A stretch of DNA of 7,312 bases from Candidatus Bathyarchaeota archaeon (GCA_021158305.1 JAGGUU010000003.1:1-7312), one strand, 5' to 3'; counted from the stretch's first letter, positions 1-6,011 are shown. Made by a program: numbers and translations. The notes: a model not told the origin generated them from the sequence alone.

Positions 1-1158
1 CCATAAGATACCGCCCAGTAAGCTGGCCGGAATTGAAGCTAAGTACCAAACGAAATTAAGCAATGCACTCCAAGTGCTCTGAACCTTCTTCGGCATCACC
101 TCTGACCTTAGGGCCCAGAATGATGGACCCACTGAGGTTCCTGCAGCGTCAAGCATCCATACAAGAATGGGAATGAAGGGAGTTATGGAGCTCTTATAGG
201 TTCCGCCAATTATGAATGTGATAAGAGCCGCATAACGTAGTGGCCGTACTAAAAGTATAATTCTCTTCCTTCCTCTTCTATCCGCTATCTTGGCAAGTGG
301 AAGCTGAAAGAATATTCGGACGATGCTATCAGCTGTTGGAAGCAAGCCGATAACCAGCAGAGGAGCCATGCAGACCTCTGCTGCGTATATGGACCAGAAT
401 GGAGATATGAGCTGCCAAGCGAAGGGGCCTAGTAGGAATAAGATGATCCAAGATGAGGCTTTCCTTTCTCTTGATAGTAGATAAACTCTCTTCATCTGGA
501 AGAACATGTCCTTGGCAGCTTCAGAGATTCCCTTCATTTTCTTTTTCTCCTGTGAAGGATTCGTCTTTAACTTCTTCCATGTGTAGATCCAAACTAGGAA
601 TGAGATGAAAAACTGGATGAGAAACATCTTCCGCATCTCCTCTAATCCTCCCATCATCTGTATTAGATATGCGGAGAGTGGAGGCGTAATCATATTCGCC
701 ACACTTGCCAGGACAGCAAGCGTGGCTACAAATTGGCTTCTCTTCTTCTGCTCGATCGAGGAAAAGAGGATTGCATTATAGGCGGGGCTTGAGATAGCTG
801 AACCAACTGCTCCGAGAAAGTTCACAAGTATGAGAATCTGCCAGCTTGAGGCTAATGCATAAATTATTGGATTAACAAGTGTGAGAGCCGTTCCGAGTAA
901 AAGGACACTTTTTCGATCATATCGGTCTCCAATCCATCCTCCAATTAGGATAAAGAGAATGAAGACAGCTGACCATATTGATCCGAATAATCCAAGAATA
1001 ACGGCGTCCGCGCCTAAGACTTTTTTCACGTAGAGAGTCGCCAGTCCTGCTGTAAGTCCTCCGCTGATTGTTAAAAGAACTCTTCTTACCAATAAGACAC
1101 GGAGGTTTTCTTCGTACGGCAGCCTTAAGCGAAGAAGCGTCTTCACTCCCTTAACCAT
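1..1158 (-). CDS. Major facilitator superfamily (MFS) transporter, C-terminus cut by window edge
   Basis: An open frame runs on the minus strand from the start at 1158 to base 1 with no stop, giving 386 visible residues. The MFS family is usually about 400 residues, so only the end of the last helices is missing. The cytoplasmic motif A between helices 2 and 3 is clear at about residues 73-88 (GGWIGDRYDRKSVLLL). Its degenerate second copy sits between helices 8 and 9 at about 288-299 (LAKIADRRGRKR). Hydrophobic segments lie at about 28-46, 52-75, 84-104, 107-130, 144-165, 178-194, 236-260, 264-288, 299-320, 324-348 and 362-386, with a Lys-rich cytoplasmic linker at about 195-235. This is the 6+6 MFS layout. 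It should be a proton- or ion-coupled secondary transporter in the cell membrane; the substrate cannot be told. Start choice: ATG at 1158 follows directly on GTG at 1161 and no good ribosome site precedes either, so GTG is an equal alternative. The gene is divergent from the recombinase. Confidence 0.9.
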   Translation of the reverse strand, partial: MVKGVKTLLRLRLPYEENLRVLLVRRVLLTISGGLTAGLATLYVKKVLGADAVILGLFGSIWSAVFILFILIGGWIGDRYDRKSVLLLGTALTLVNPIIYALASSWQILILVNFLGAVGSAISSPAYNAILFSSIEQKKRSQFVATLAVLASVANMITPPLSAYLIQMMGGLEEMRKMFLIQFFISFLVWIYTWKKLKTNPSQEKKKMKGISEAAKDMFFQMKRVYLLSRERKASSWIILFLLGPFAWQLISPFWSIYAAEVCMAPLLVIGLLPTADSIVRIFFQLPLAKIADRRGRKRIILLVRPLRYAALITFIIGGTYKSSITPFIPILVWMLDAAGTSVGPSFWALRSEVMPKKVQSTWSALLNFVWYLASIPASLLGGILW

Positions 1159-1203
1159 CACCCATATTTTTTCTTTTTTAGAACCTACTACATGTCAATA
1201 ACT

Positions 1204-1213
1204 TCTTAATAAA
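1204..1213 (-). promoter_or_regulatory. Candidate TATA box for the MFS gene
   Basis: On the minus strand this reads CTTTATTAAG, an archaeal TATA-like box. Placing transcription start about 26 bases downstream gives a leader of about 20-25 bases without a ribosome-binding site. A second AT run at about 1175-1185 (TCTAAAAAAG) would instead give an almost leaderless message. Neither can be preferred from sequence alone. Confidence 0.3.
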
Positions 1214-1352
1214 GATTCTTGCTCTACCGCTGGTTATTTTTAGCTCCTATGTCTATGATTTTGTATCCGTTCTGAAAACTGGAGATCCAAGAGATAATAT
1301 ATTGAGATCTATCTGCATAACGAAATAGTTTATTTGGAAGTTTCCTCTTTCT

Positions 1353-1384
1353 AAATGCAACATTACATATATAATGTTGCATTT
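1353..1384. repeat. Perfect 13-6-13 inverted repeat: candidate tyrosine-recombinase core site or operator
   Basis: The left arm AAATGCAACATTA (1353-1365) and right arm TAATGTTGCATTT (1372-1384) are exact reverse complements around a 6-base spacer CATATA (1366-1371). The repeat ends 27 bases before the recombinase start. Known core sites of tyrosine recombinases have the same shape: 11-bp arms with a 6-bp centre in dif, and 13-bp arms with an 8-bp centre in loxP. The arm sequence does not resemble the archaeal dif sequence as I recall it. The repeat also encloses the TATA box of the recombinase gene, so an operator for autorepression is an equally simple reading. A third possibility is an RNA hairpin. 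What is seen is the perfect symmetry and position; the function is inferred. Confidence 0.6.
1368..1374 (+). promoter_or_regulatory. Candidate TATA box for the recombinase gene
   Basis: TATATAA lies at the centre of the inverted repeat at 1353-1384. Transcription starting about 26 bases downstream would begin near 1396-1398, just ahead of the ribosome-binding site at 1398. That would leave a very short leader, as is usual in archaea. Any protein bound to the inverted repeat would block TBP here. Confidence 0.5.
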
Positions 1385-1397
1385 TAAGGCTTTTGCA

Positions 1398-1404
1398 GGG
1401 AGGT
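1398..1404 (+). promoter_or_regulatory. Ribosome-binding site that decides the TTG start of the recombinase
   Basis: GGGAGGT is a strong Shine-Dalgarno sequence and sits 7 bases before TTG at 1412. The nearer ATG at 1405 is out of frame and gives only six codons (MLIEKT). The recombinase frame has a stop at 1385-1387 and no ATG or GTG between that stop and 1412, so TTG is the supported start. Confidence 0.7.
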
Positions 1405-1411
1405 ATGCTTA

Positions 1412-2005
1412 TTGAAAAAACCTAAAAGAAGCGTTGAAATTGTGGAAAGCTTCTGCGGTTGGGATTATTTGATTAAATTAGTCAAAAAATGTAGGCGTGA
1501 GGTTGATAAGGCTTTAATTTCGGCTTTGTTTGAAACAGGTGGCAGGGTGAGCGAAGTTCTCATGTTGAGAAAGGACAATTTTATAGTCCAAAAACCCTTT
1601 TTAGTAGTAAAAGCGATGCCTGTTCTTAAACGTTATAGTAAGATTGGGGAGTATGTGGATGAGAATGGTAGAGTGAGGTGGAGGACGAAGAAGAAAATAG
1701 CCTATAGGACTTTTCCGATTCATATGGAGGAGCCGCTATGTCCTCCTCTGTTAGAATATATAAATAAGATCAGAGAAGGAAGACTTTTCCACATAGGAAG
1801 AACGCAAGTTTATAGGATTGTTCGCAATCTTGACAAGAATATTTTTCCGCACTGGTTTAGGGCACAGAGAGCCTCGCAGCTCGCTTTAGAGTATGGATTT
1901 GATATTCATGATTTGATAGATTTTTTCAATTGGAAGAGTCTTCAAACAGCTACGCACTACAGCAGAATGGGCTGGAAGGGCTTGGCAAATAAGATGAGAC
2001 GGTAA
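1412..2005 (+). CDS. Compact tyrosine recombinase/integrase (catalytic domain only)
   Basis: The 197-residue protein carries the tyrosine-recombinase catalytic set. Arg I is R45 in TGGRVSEVL, a Lys cluster at 93-95 precedes the beta-strand IAYRTFPI, box II is H147-W-F-R150, W174 is in FFNWKSLQTATHY at the usual His/Trp position, and the nucleophile is Y183. Such enzymes cut and rejoin DNA through a 3'-phosphotyrosine link. The N-terminal SAM-like core-binding domain of phage or Xer integrases (about 90-110 residues) is absent: only about 40 residues precede Arg I. Because a strong ribosome site lies directly before the TTG start, this looks like the native length and not a truncation. Short catalytic-domain proteins of this kind are known in archaea. 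The gene is divergent from the transporter and convergent with the dehydrogenase, with no other mobile genes beside it. It may be a domesticated recombinase, a resolvase-like enzyme or a remnant of an integrated element; the exact role is unknown. Confidence 0.9.
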   Translation: MKKPKRSVEIVESFCGWDYLIKLVKKCRREVDKALISALFETGGRVSEVLMLRKDNFIVQKPFLVVKAMPVLKRYSKIGEYVDENGRVRWRTKKKIAYRTFPIHMEEPLCPPLLEYINKIREGRLFHIGRTQVYRIVRNLDKNIFPHWFRAQRASQLALEYGFDIHDLIDFFNWKSLQTATHYSRMGWKGLANKMRR

Positions 2006-2125
2006 CCTTCGAAGGCACATATCGTATGAACATGGCTCGTGAGGCATGGTTATGTAATAACTGAATGGTAATACATATGCAACCAGAATCACCAATGCAA
2101 TGATTTTATGCATCGATAAGAGGAA

Positions 2126-2130
2126 TTTTT
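2126..2130 (+). terminator. Weak T-run terminator candidate after the recombinase
   Basis: A run of five T's lies about 120 bases past the recombinase stop. Archaeal RNA polymerase can terminate on T-runs without a hairpin. No stronger candidate is seen on the plus strand before the dehydrogenase gene, so this is tentative. Confidence 0.2.
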
Positions 2131-2154
2131 AGCATATTTACCCCCCTTCTAAAC

Positions 2155-2213
2155 ATCAAAAATCTGTTTGTCAAGACCGTCGAGCTTCAATTTTCTCATG
2201 CCTAATCAAAAAT
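2155..2213 (-). terminator. Paired T-run terminator candidate after the dehydrogenase
   Basis: On the minus strand the same nonamer ATTTTTGAT occurs twice, at 2205-2213 and 2155-2163. These are about 43 and 93 bases past the dehydrogenase stop. Two T5 tracts in a T-rich stretch fit archaeal factor-assisted or intrinsic termination. No hairpin accompanies them. Confidence 0.35.
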
Positions 2214-2255
2214 GGATACAAAAGCATAGACAAAAGATGCAATTTCTTAGGATGT

Positions 2256-3296
2256 TCAGATTGCTATCTGGATCTTCATCGGTTTTCCAATCTTCTTTAT
2301 GTGAACCTCAAAGCCCTCCAATATCTTTTCGAACGGAAATATATGCGTCACGTAGGGCTTAACTATGGCTCTGCCAGAAGAGACTGCCTTTATAGCTGCT
2401 GGATAAACATTTGCATATCGGTGAATTCCTTGAATAGTCAATTCCTTAGGCAATATCTCGGCGATTGGAAGCGAGACTTCACTCGGCGGATAACCAACAA
2501 GGACTATGCGTCCCCCAGGCTTAACTATATCAACAGTCTGCCGAATTGCTAAAGGAGATCCGGAGGCATCTACTGCCACATCGACCCCTTCACCGTCGGT
2601 TAAACTCATTATCCTCTCAACAACGTTTTCCGATGAGGCATTTATAACTTCAGACGCGCCATACTTCTTAGCGTAATCCAGCCTGTAATCAAGTAGGTCT
2701 GTGACGTAGATCTCTGGCGCCCCATAGACTTTAGCCGCTTGAAGAACCATCTGTCCAATAGGACCCGCTCCGAGTACTGCAACCGTATCATTTACGTTTA
2801 TTCTTCCCATTTTTGCAGCCATCATTCCAACGGCCAACGGCTCAATCATTGCTCCTTCCTCAAACGAAACGTTATCTGGAATTGGGTATACATTCTGCTC
2901 CGGCGCTGTTACATATTCTGCGAAAGTTCCGTTAAATGGAGGAGTTCCATAAAATTTGACGGTCCTGCATAGGTTATATCTTCCAGACCTACAATAGGGG
3001 CATTTCCCACAGACAAATCCAGGCTCAATGACGACTCTCTGCCCGATTTCAAGTCTCGATACACCGCGACCTACCTCGACTATCTCTCCAGAGCATTCAT
3101 GACCCAAGATTAAGGGTTCCTTAACAACGAATGAGGCTATGCGCCCATGGAGGTAGTAATGAATATCAGATCCGCATATTCCAACACGTTTCATCCTGAC
3201 GAGAACTTCATTCGGCTTTATCCGAGGAATCTTAACTTTCTCTATTCTCATATCCATTGGCTTATAGAGAATTGCAGCCTTCATCATTCCCTTCAT
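2256..3296 (-). CDS. Zinc-dependent medium-chain dehydrogenase, sorbitol/polyol dehydrogenase-like
   Basis: This 346-residue protein belongs to the zinc MDR family (usual length about 340-360). It should oxidise a secondary alcohol of a polyol or sugar with NAD. Catalytic zinc ligands are C41 (GICGSD), H66-E67 (LGHEC) and E152 (IEPLAVG). The structural zinc lobe has C96, C99, C102 and C110 in CGKCPYCRSGRYNLC. The Rossmann motif is GAGPIG at 176-181. Asp200, at the end of the following strand (YVTD), favours NAD over NADP. The stretches GICGSDIHYYLHGRIASFVV and FEEGAMIEPLAVG closely resemble sorbitol/xylitol dehydrogenases; L-threonine or glucose dehydrogenase are alternatives. Start: the frame can extend to GTG at 3335, but ATG at 3296 has GGAG eight bases upstream, and the family normally begins with a short M..MKAAILY-type N-terminus. 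The gene is divergent from the membrane operon across a palindromic promoter region. Confidence 0.92.
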   Translation of the reverse strand: MKGMMKAAILYKPMDMRIEKVKIPRIKPNEVLVRMKRVGICGSDIHYYLHGRIASFVVKEPLILGHECSGEIVEVGRGVSRLEIGQRVVIEPGFVCGKCPYCRSGRYNLCRTVKFYGTPPFNGTFAEYVTAPEQNVYPIPDNVSFEEGAMIEPLAVGMMAAKMGRINVNDTVAVLGAGPIGQMVLQAAKVYGAPEIYVTDLLDYRLDYAKKYGASEVINASSENVVERIMSLTDGEGVDVAVDASGSPLAIRQTVDIVKPGGRIVLVGYPPSEVSLPIAEILPKELTIQGIHRYANVYPAAIKAVSSGRAIVKPYVTHIFPFEKILEGFEVHIKKIGKPMKIQIAI

Positions 3297-3304
3297 GTAG
3301 ACAT

Positions 3305-3308
3305 CTCC
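3305..3308 (-). promoter_or_regulatory. Ribosome-binding site deciding the dehydrogenase start
   Basis: GGAG on the minus strand lies 8 bases before ATG at 3296. The upstream in-frame GTG at 3335 has no comparable site and would add 13 residues with no counterpart in the family. ATG codons at 3287 and 3284 are too far inside or too close to AAGGGA to be preferred. Confidence 0.55.
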
Positions 3309-3415
3309 AAGATTCTTCTTTTCAATATCTTCCACTACTGAAGATAAGACTTTCCCAATGGAAGCGGATGCCTGTATTATCCTTAGGCGCCGAGCTAGTT
3401 TGGAAAAATTATATT

Positions 3416-3437
3416 TAATATATTAATTAATATATTA
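3416..3437. promoter_or_regulatory. Perfect 22-bp AT palindrome in a divergent promoter region
   Basis: Each half reads TAATATATTAA outward-in, and the 22 bases are their own reverse complement. The palindrome lies between the divergent dehydrogenase and membrane-protein genes. Read on the plus strand, its right half (TATATTA, 3431-3437) is about 26 bases before ATG 3462, which predicts a leaderless message for the membrane-protein gene. Read on the minus strand, it or the adjacent AT run at 3405-3416 could serve the dehydrogenase with a leader of about 90-95 bases. It may be a symmetrical TBP site serving both genes or a regulator's operator. Confidence 0.55.
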
Positions 3438-3461
3438 GAGGATCATTGTACGTTGTAGAAG

Positions 3462-4112
3462 ATGATTAAGATTTGGGAAAAACGATTGAAGCATAACTTA
3501 CCCATATTGCCTCTTACAATTTTCCTAATCATAATCTCCGGATCACTAATTTTAGGATTCTCAATAATTTATGACATTGTCGCAACTCATAGCGTGGGGG
3601 AAAATTTACGGTTAGATAATGAATTTATCAAGATAGATTTTCCAAAGAACTGGGCTGCATATTCGTGGAACGAAAAAAATGCAGGTGGAAACGTATATAA
3701 TGTATTTCTATATCCTAAAAATTTCTCATTCATCATACTCTTCAAAATCTACGATGAAGATGCAACCCAGCATTTCATGGAAAAAAACAATTTGAAAGAC
3801 GCCTTAGCAGTAGTGAATTTTGAGACAAGAAGAATGTACAATGAGATTCGAAAGAAAAATGAGAATTCATCACTCCTCTTTAAGGAGACCGGAGGAATAA
3901 AAATATGGGAAGTTCAAGCCAACTACTCAAAGATCATAATAAAGGATGCTATTGAATACGAAGGAACCTTCCATAACATGACGTACTTAGCGATATCGTA
4001 TATTAAGAATCATAGGCTCGTAGAGATATTCTTTTGGAGAAGAAGAGAAGACTACGGAAAGCTCTCCGTCCCATTTGAAAAAATCTTAAACTCGACAAGG
4101 ATTAAGGTGTAG
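3462..4112 (+). CDS. Membrane-anchored extracellular protein of unknown function, PsbP/Mog1-like fold possible
   Basis: I do not recognise a characterised family for this 216-residue protein. A basic N-terminus (MIKIWEKRLKH) is followed by one hydrophobic segment at about 14-40, which acts as an uncleaved anchor or signal sequence. The rest (about 45-216) would face outside the cell. The pattern FIKIDFPKNWAAYSWN at about 55-70 and the closing FEKILNSTRIKV at 205-216 recall PsbP/Mog1-like domains, which begin with a strand plus 'P.gW' and end with 'f..il.S.r'. This is a resemblance only. Five N-glycosylation sequons (N87, N135, N154, N172, N210) all lie in the predicted outer part, consistent with archaeal surface proteins. 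The ATG start has a TATA-like element about 26 bases upstream and no clear ribosome site, suggesting a leaderless message. The gene is visibly A-rich compared with its neighbours. It is co-transcribed with the next gene, 4 bases downstream. Confidence 0.75.
   Translation: MIKIWEKRLKHNLPILPLTIFLIIISGSLILGFSIIYDIVATHSVGENLRLDNEFIKIDFPKNWAAYSWNEKNAGGNVYNVFLYPKNFSFIILFKIYDEDATQHFMEKNNLKDALAVVNFETRRMYNEIRKKNENSSLLFKETGGIKIWEVQANYSKIIIKDAIEYEGTFHNMTYLAISYIKNHRLVEIFFWRRREDYGKLSVPFEKILNSTRIKV
4106..4109 (+). promoter_or_regulatory. Ribosome-binding site inside the end of the upstream gene
   Basis: GGTG at 4106-4109 is complementary to the 3' end of archaeal 16S rRNA and lies 7 bases before ATG 4117. 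It is embedded in the last codons of the upstream gene, as expected for a translationally coupled operon. It supports ATG 4117 over the out-of-frame ATG at 4121. Confidence 0.45.
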
Positions 4113-4116
4113 GTGT

Positions 4117-4557
4117 ATGAATGACTTACCGACAAAAAGAGATATCGCAAATTCCCTAGTCGGCGGAACACTCTGCTTTCTCTCGGCAGTATTCCTCTCA
4201 AGCTTCGTAGATTTACTGCTCGAGCAGATACTGTTATATTTCGGCATATCCGGTGTGACAGCCTTCGAATCTTTTTCCATAGCCAAAGCAATAATCTTCT
4301 TTGCTCTCGTACATCTTATCTGTGGATTCATAAGCGGACTATATACTGGTTACGTAACAGAGAAGGGAGTTAAGATTACGCTTTTCATCACAGGTCAGAT
4401 TGGTTTCATGGGCTTCTTCATTTACATGACCCTTCTTAGTAAGGTATACTTCGTAGGTCATTACTATTTGGAAGTAATCTCGCTACCGCTGCTGGGGAAC
4501 CTTTTAGGCGTATATTTGGGTGGATATACAATTCGCTGGAAAAGCGGGGAAGAATAA
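4117..4557 (+). CDS. Small integral membrane protein with four predicted helices
   Basis: The 146-residue protein is mostly hydrophobic, with predicted membrane helices at about 11-34, 55-80, 86-108 and 118-138. It has a charged N-terminus (MNDLPTKRD) and tail (RWKSGEE). Glycine-rich helix stretches (LICGFISGLYTGY at 67-79, and GNLLGVYLGGY at 127-137) suggest tight helix packing. No catalytic or metal-binding motif is visible and I cannot assign a function. It starts 4 bases after the stop of the anchored extracellular protein, so the two are almost certainly one operon and may form a membrane complex. It ends only 8 bases from the end of the convergent glycerate kinase gene. Confidence 0.8.
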   Translation: MNDLPTKRDIANSLVGGTLCFLSAVFLSSFVDLLLEQILLYFGISGVTAFESFSIAKAIIFFALVHLICGFISGLYTGYVTEKGVKITLFITGQIGFMGFFIYMTLLSKVYFVGHYYLEVISLPLLGNLLGVYLGGYTIRWKSGEE

Positions 4558-4565
4558 ATTCGATA

Positions 4566-5951
4566 TCAAACTTTTACAAGAATAGATATGTCATTGACGT
4601 TTGTTCCCGTCGGCCCGGTTATGATTAGGTCGTCCAGTTTGGAGAAGAACGTGTATGAGTCATTATTTCTAAGAGCCTCTGAGGGGTCAATTCCAAGCTC
4701 CCTTGAACGTTGCACTGTTTTTCCATCCACTATAGCTCCTGCGGCGTCAGTAGGTCCATCAATTCCATCCGTGCTCGCTGAGGCGATAACTACTCCATCA
4801 GCGCCCGAGATCTTCAATGCAGCGCTGAGGGCTATCTCTTGATTTCTTCCCCCAATCCCCTTCCCAGTCACGGTGACCGTGGTTTCTCCTCCAGCTATTA
4901 CAGCTGCAGGTGAAGCTATTGGATAATCTGTTACCATAATCTCTTTTCCCATGGCACCGAAGAATGTGCCTATATGCCTAGCTTCGCCTTCTAGGAAGGA
5001 CGTTAAGAAAAGAGCGTTCAATCCTCTTTTCCTGACGCTACTTAACGCTGCCATGCATGCAAGTCTGTTATTGCCAATTACTATATTCTTAACTCTCTTA
5101 AAAATCGGATCGCCTTTCTTCGGCGTTTCAGCTATCTTTCCCTTCATGCCCTCCGTTAAGATTTGCCTAATCGTTTCCGGAACTTTATCCCAGAGATTAT
5201 ATTCTTGCAAGATTGAGACGGCATCGCTGAAAGTTGAAGAATCCGGAACTGTAGGTCCTGAAGCTATCACATCTAGTGGATCTCCTAATACATCTGAGAG
5301 CAGCAAACCAATCAGTGAGGCTGGATAGACTGCTCTTGCAAGCTGGCCCCCCTTAAAGCTGGAGATGTGTTTTCGCACTGCGTTTATCTCATTTATCGTC
5401 GCTCCCGATTTTAAAAGCAGATCTGTTACTTTCTGTTTGTCTTTAAGTGAGATTCCTTCTCTTGGAAGAGCCATCAAGCTTGATCCTCCGCCGGAGATTA
5501 GGCATATTACTAAATCATCATTCTCGGCTCTCTCCGCCAGCTCAATTATCTTCTTGGCTCCTGACACGCTACTCTCATCCGGTATTGGATGACTTGATTC
5601 ATGAAGCTTTATACGGCTCAGCTTATGCTTCTTCGCAACTCCTTTAGGAACGACGATTATGCCGGCTTCTATACGATCCTTAAGAATCTCCTCTAGAGCT
5701 TCAGCCATTGTTCCGCTTGCTTTTCCCCCGCCCAAAACAAATATTCTCTTGTACTTAGAGAGATCAAAAGTTTCACTGTTGATTTTTAGAGATTCATTTT
5801 CAAGCCTTACTTTTGAGAACATTATTCTTTTTGGATCGGCTGTTTTAAAGGCCTCTTCTATGGCATCTAAGGCTATTTCTCTTGCCTTTCTATCTTTCTG
5901 GGATGATGCGTTCGAAAGTAGTTTTTCCCTATTTTTTATTATCGTCATCAT
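4566..5951 (-). CDS. gck: Glycerate 2-kinase, MOFRL (class III) family
   Basis: This 461-residue enzyme should phosphorylate D-glycerate with ATP to 2-phosphoglycerate in the cytoplasm. That is the entry to lower glycolysis used in archaeal non-phosphorylative Entner-Doudoroff and glycerate metabolism. The N-terminal DUF4147-type domain (about 20-270) holds GGGKASGTMAE with the likely catalytic K77, HPIPDESS at 121-128, the phosphate-binding SGGGSSLM at 153-160, and LSDVLGDPLDVIASGPT at 218-234. The C-terminal MOFRL domain (about 345-461) holds GGRNQE at 367-372, STDGIDGPTDAAGA at 393-406 and TGPTGTNVNDI at 445-455. Length and all motifs are typical of a complete enzyme. The first of two adjacent ATGs, at 5951, is chosen because GGGAGGG lies 6 bases upstream. 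The gene is convergent with the membrane operon and has its own promoter region, 374 bases from the ATP-NAD kinase-like gene on the same strand. Confidence 0.95.
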   Translation of the reverse strand: MMTIIKNREKLLSNASSQKDRKAREIALDAIEEAFKTADPKRIMFSKVRLENESLKINSETFDLSKYKRIFVLGGGKASGTMAEALEEILKDRIEAGIIVVPKGVAKKHKLSRIKLHESSHPIPDESSVSGAKKIIELAERAENDDLVICLISGGGSSLMALPREGISLKDKQKVTDLLLKSGATINEINAVRKHISSFKGGQLARAVYPASLIGLLLSDVLGDPLDVIASGPTVPDSSTFSDAVSILQEYNLWDKVPETIRQILTEGMKGKIAETPKKGDPIFKRVKNIVIGNNRLACMAALSSVRKRGLNALFLTSFLEGEARHIGTFFGAMGKEIMVTDYPIASPAAVIAGGETTVTVTGKGIGGRNQEIALSAALKISGADGVVIASASTDGIDGPTDAAGAIVDGKTVQRSRELGIDPSEALRNNDSYTFFSKLDDLIITGPTGTNVNDISILVKV

Positions 5952-5957
5952 ATAAGG

Positions 5958-5964
5958 CCCTCCC
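5958..5964 (-). promoter_or_regulatory. Strong ribosome-binding site of the glycerate kinase
   Basis: GGGAGGG on the minus strand, 6 bases before ATG 5951. It is nearly the same as the site before the recombinase and among the strongest in the window. Confidence 0.7.
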
Positions 5965-6011
5965 TATTTTTTATTTAGGAAAGATTTACTGCCTTGTATC
6001 CTTTTAGGTTC

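Noticed and set aside
1217..1240. On the minus strand CAGCGGTAGAGCA resembles a tRNA D-arm, next to a recombinase, with GGTTC-like bases further on.
   Set aside because: The preceding bases do not pair with GAGC to make a D-stem, and no acceptor or anticodon stem can be built. A chance match, or at best a very decayed att/tRNA remnant.
1282..1308. Three direct GAGAT repeats upstream of the recombinase.
   Set aside because: They are only five bases long with unequal spacing (9 and 13), within what chance allows.
1886..2113. A 75-codon minus-strand frame with a hydrophobic N-terminus (MHKIIALVILVAYVLPF), preceded by a 9-codon frame (2106-2135) after a G6 run.
   Set aside because: Most of it lies antisense to the well-supported recombinase C-terminus. 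It has no good ribosome site of its own, and the tail shows no protein-like pattern.
2168..2362. A plus-strand frame (MSRPSSFNFLMPNQKWIQKHRQKMQFLRMF...) that looks protein-like at its start.
   Set aside because: It has a TTG start without a ribosome site, it runs antisense into the dehydrogenase, and the first 30 residues match no family I know.
3297..3335. Longer dehydrogenase start at GTG 3335.
   Set aside because: It adds 13 charged residues not usual in the family, and the ribosome site GGAG at 3305-3308 points to ATG 3296.
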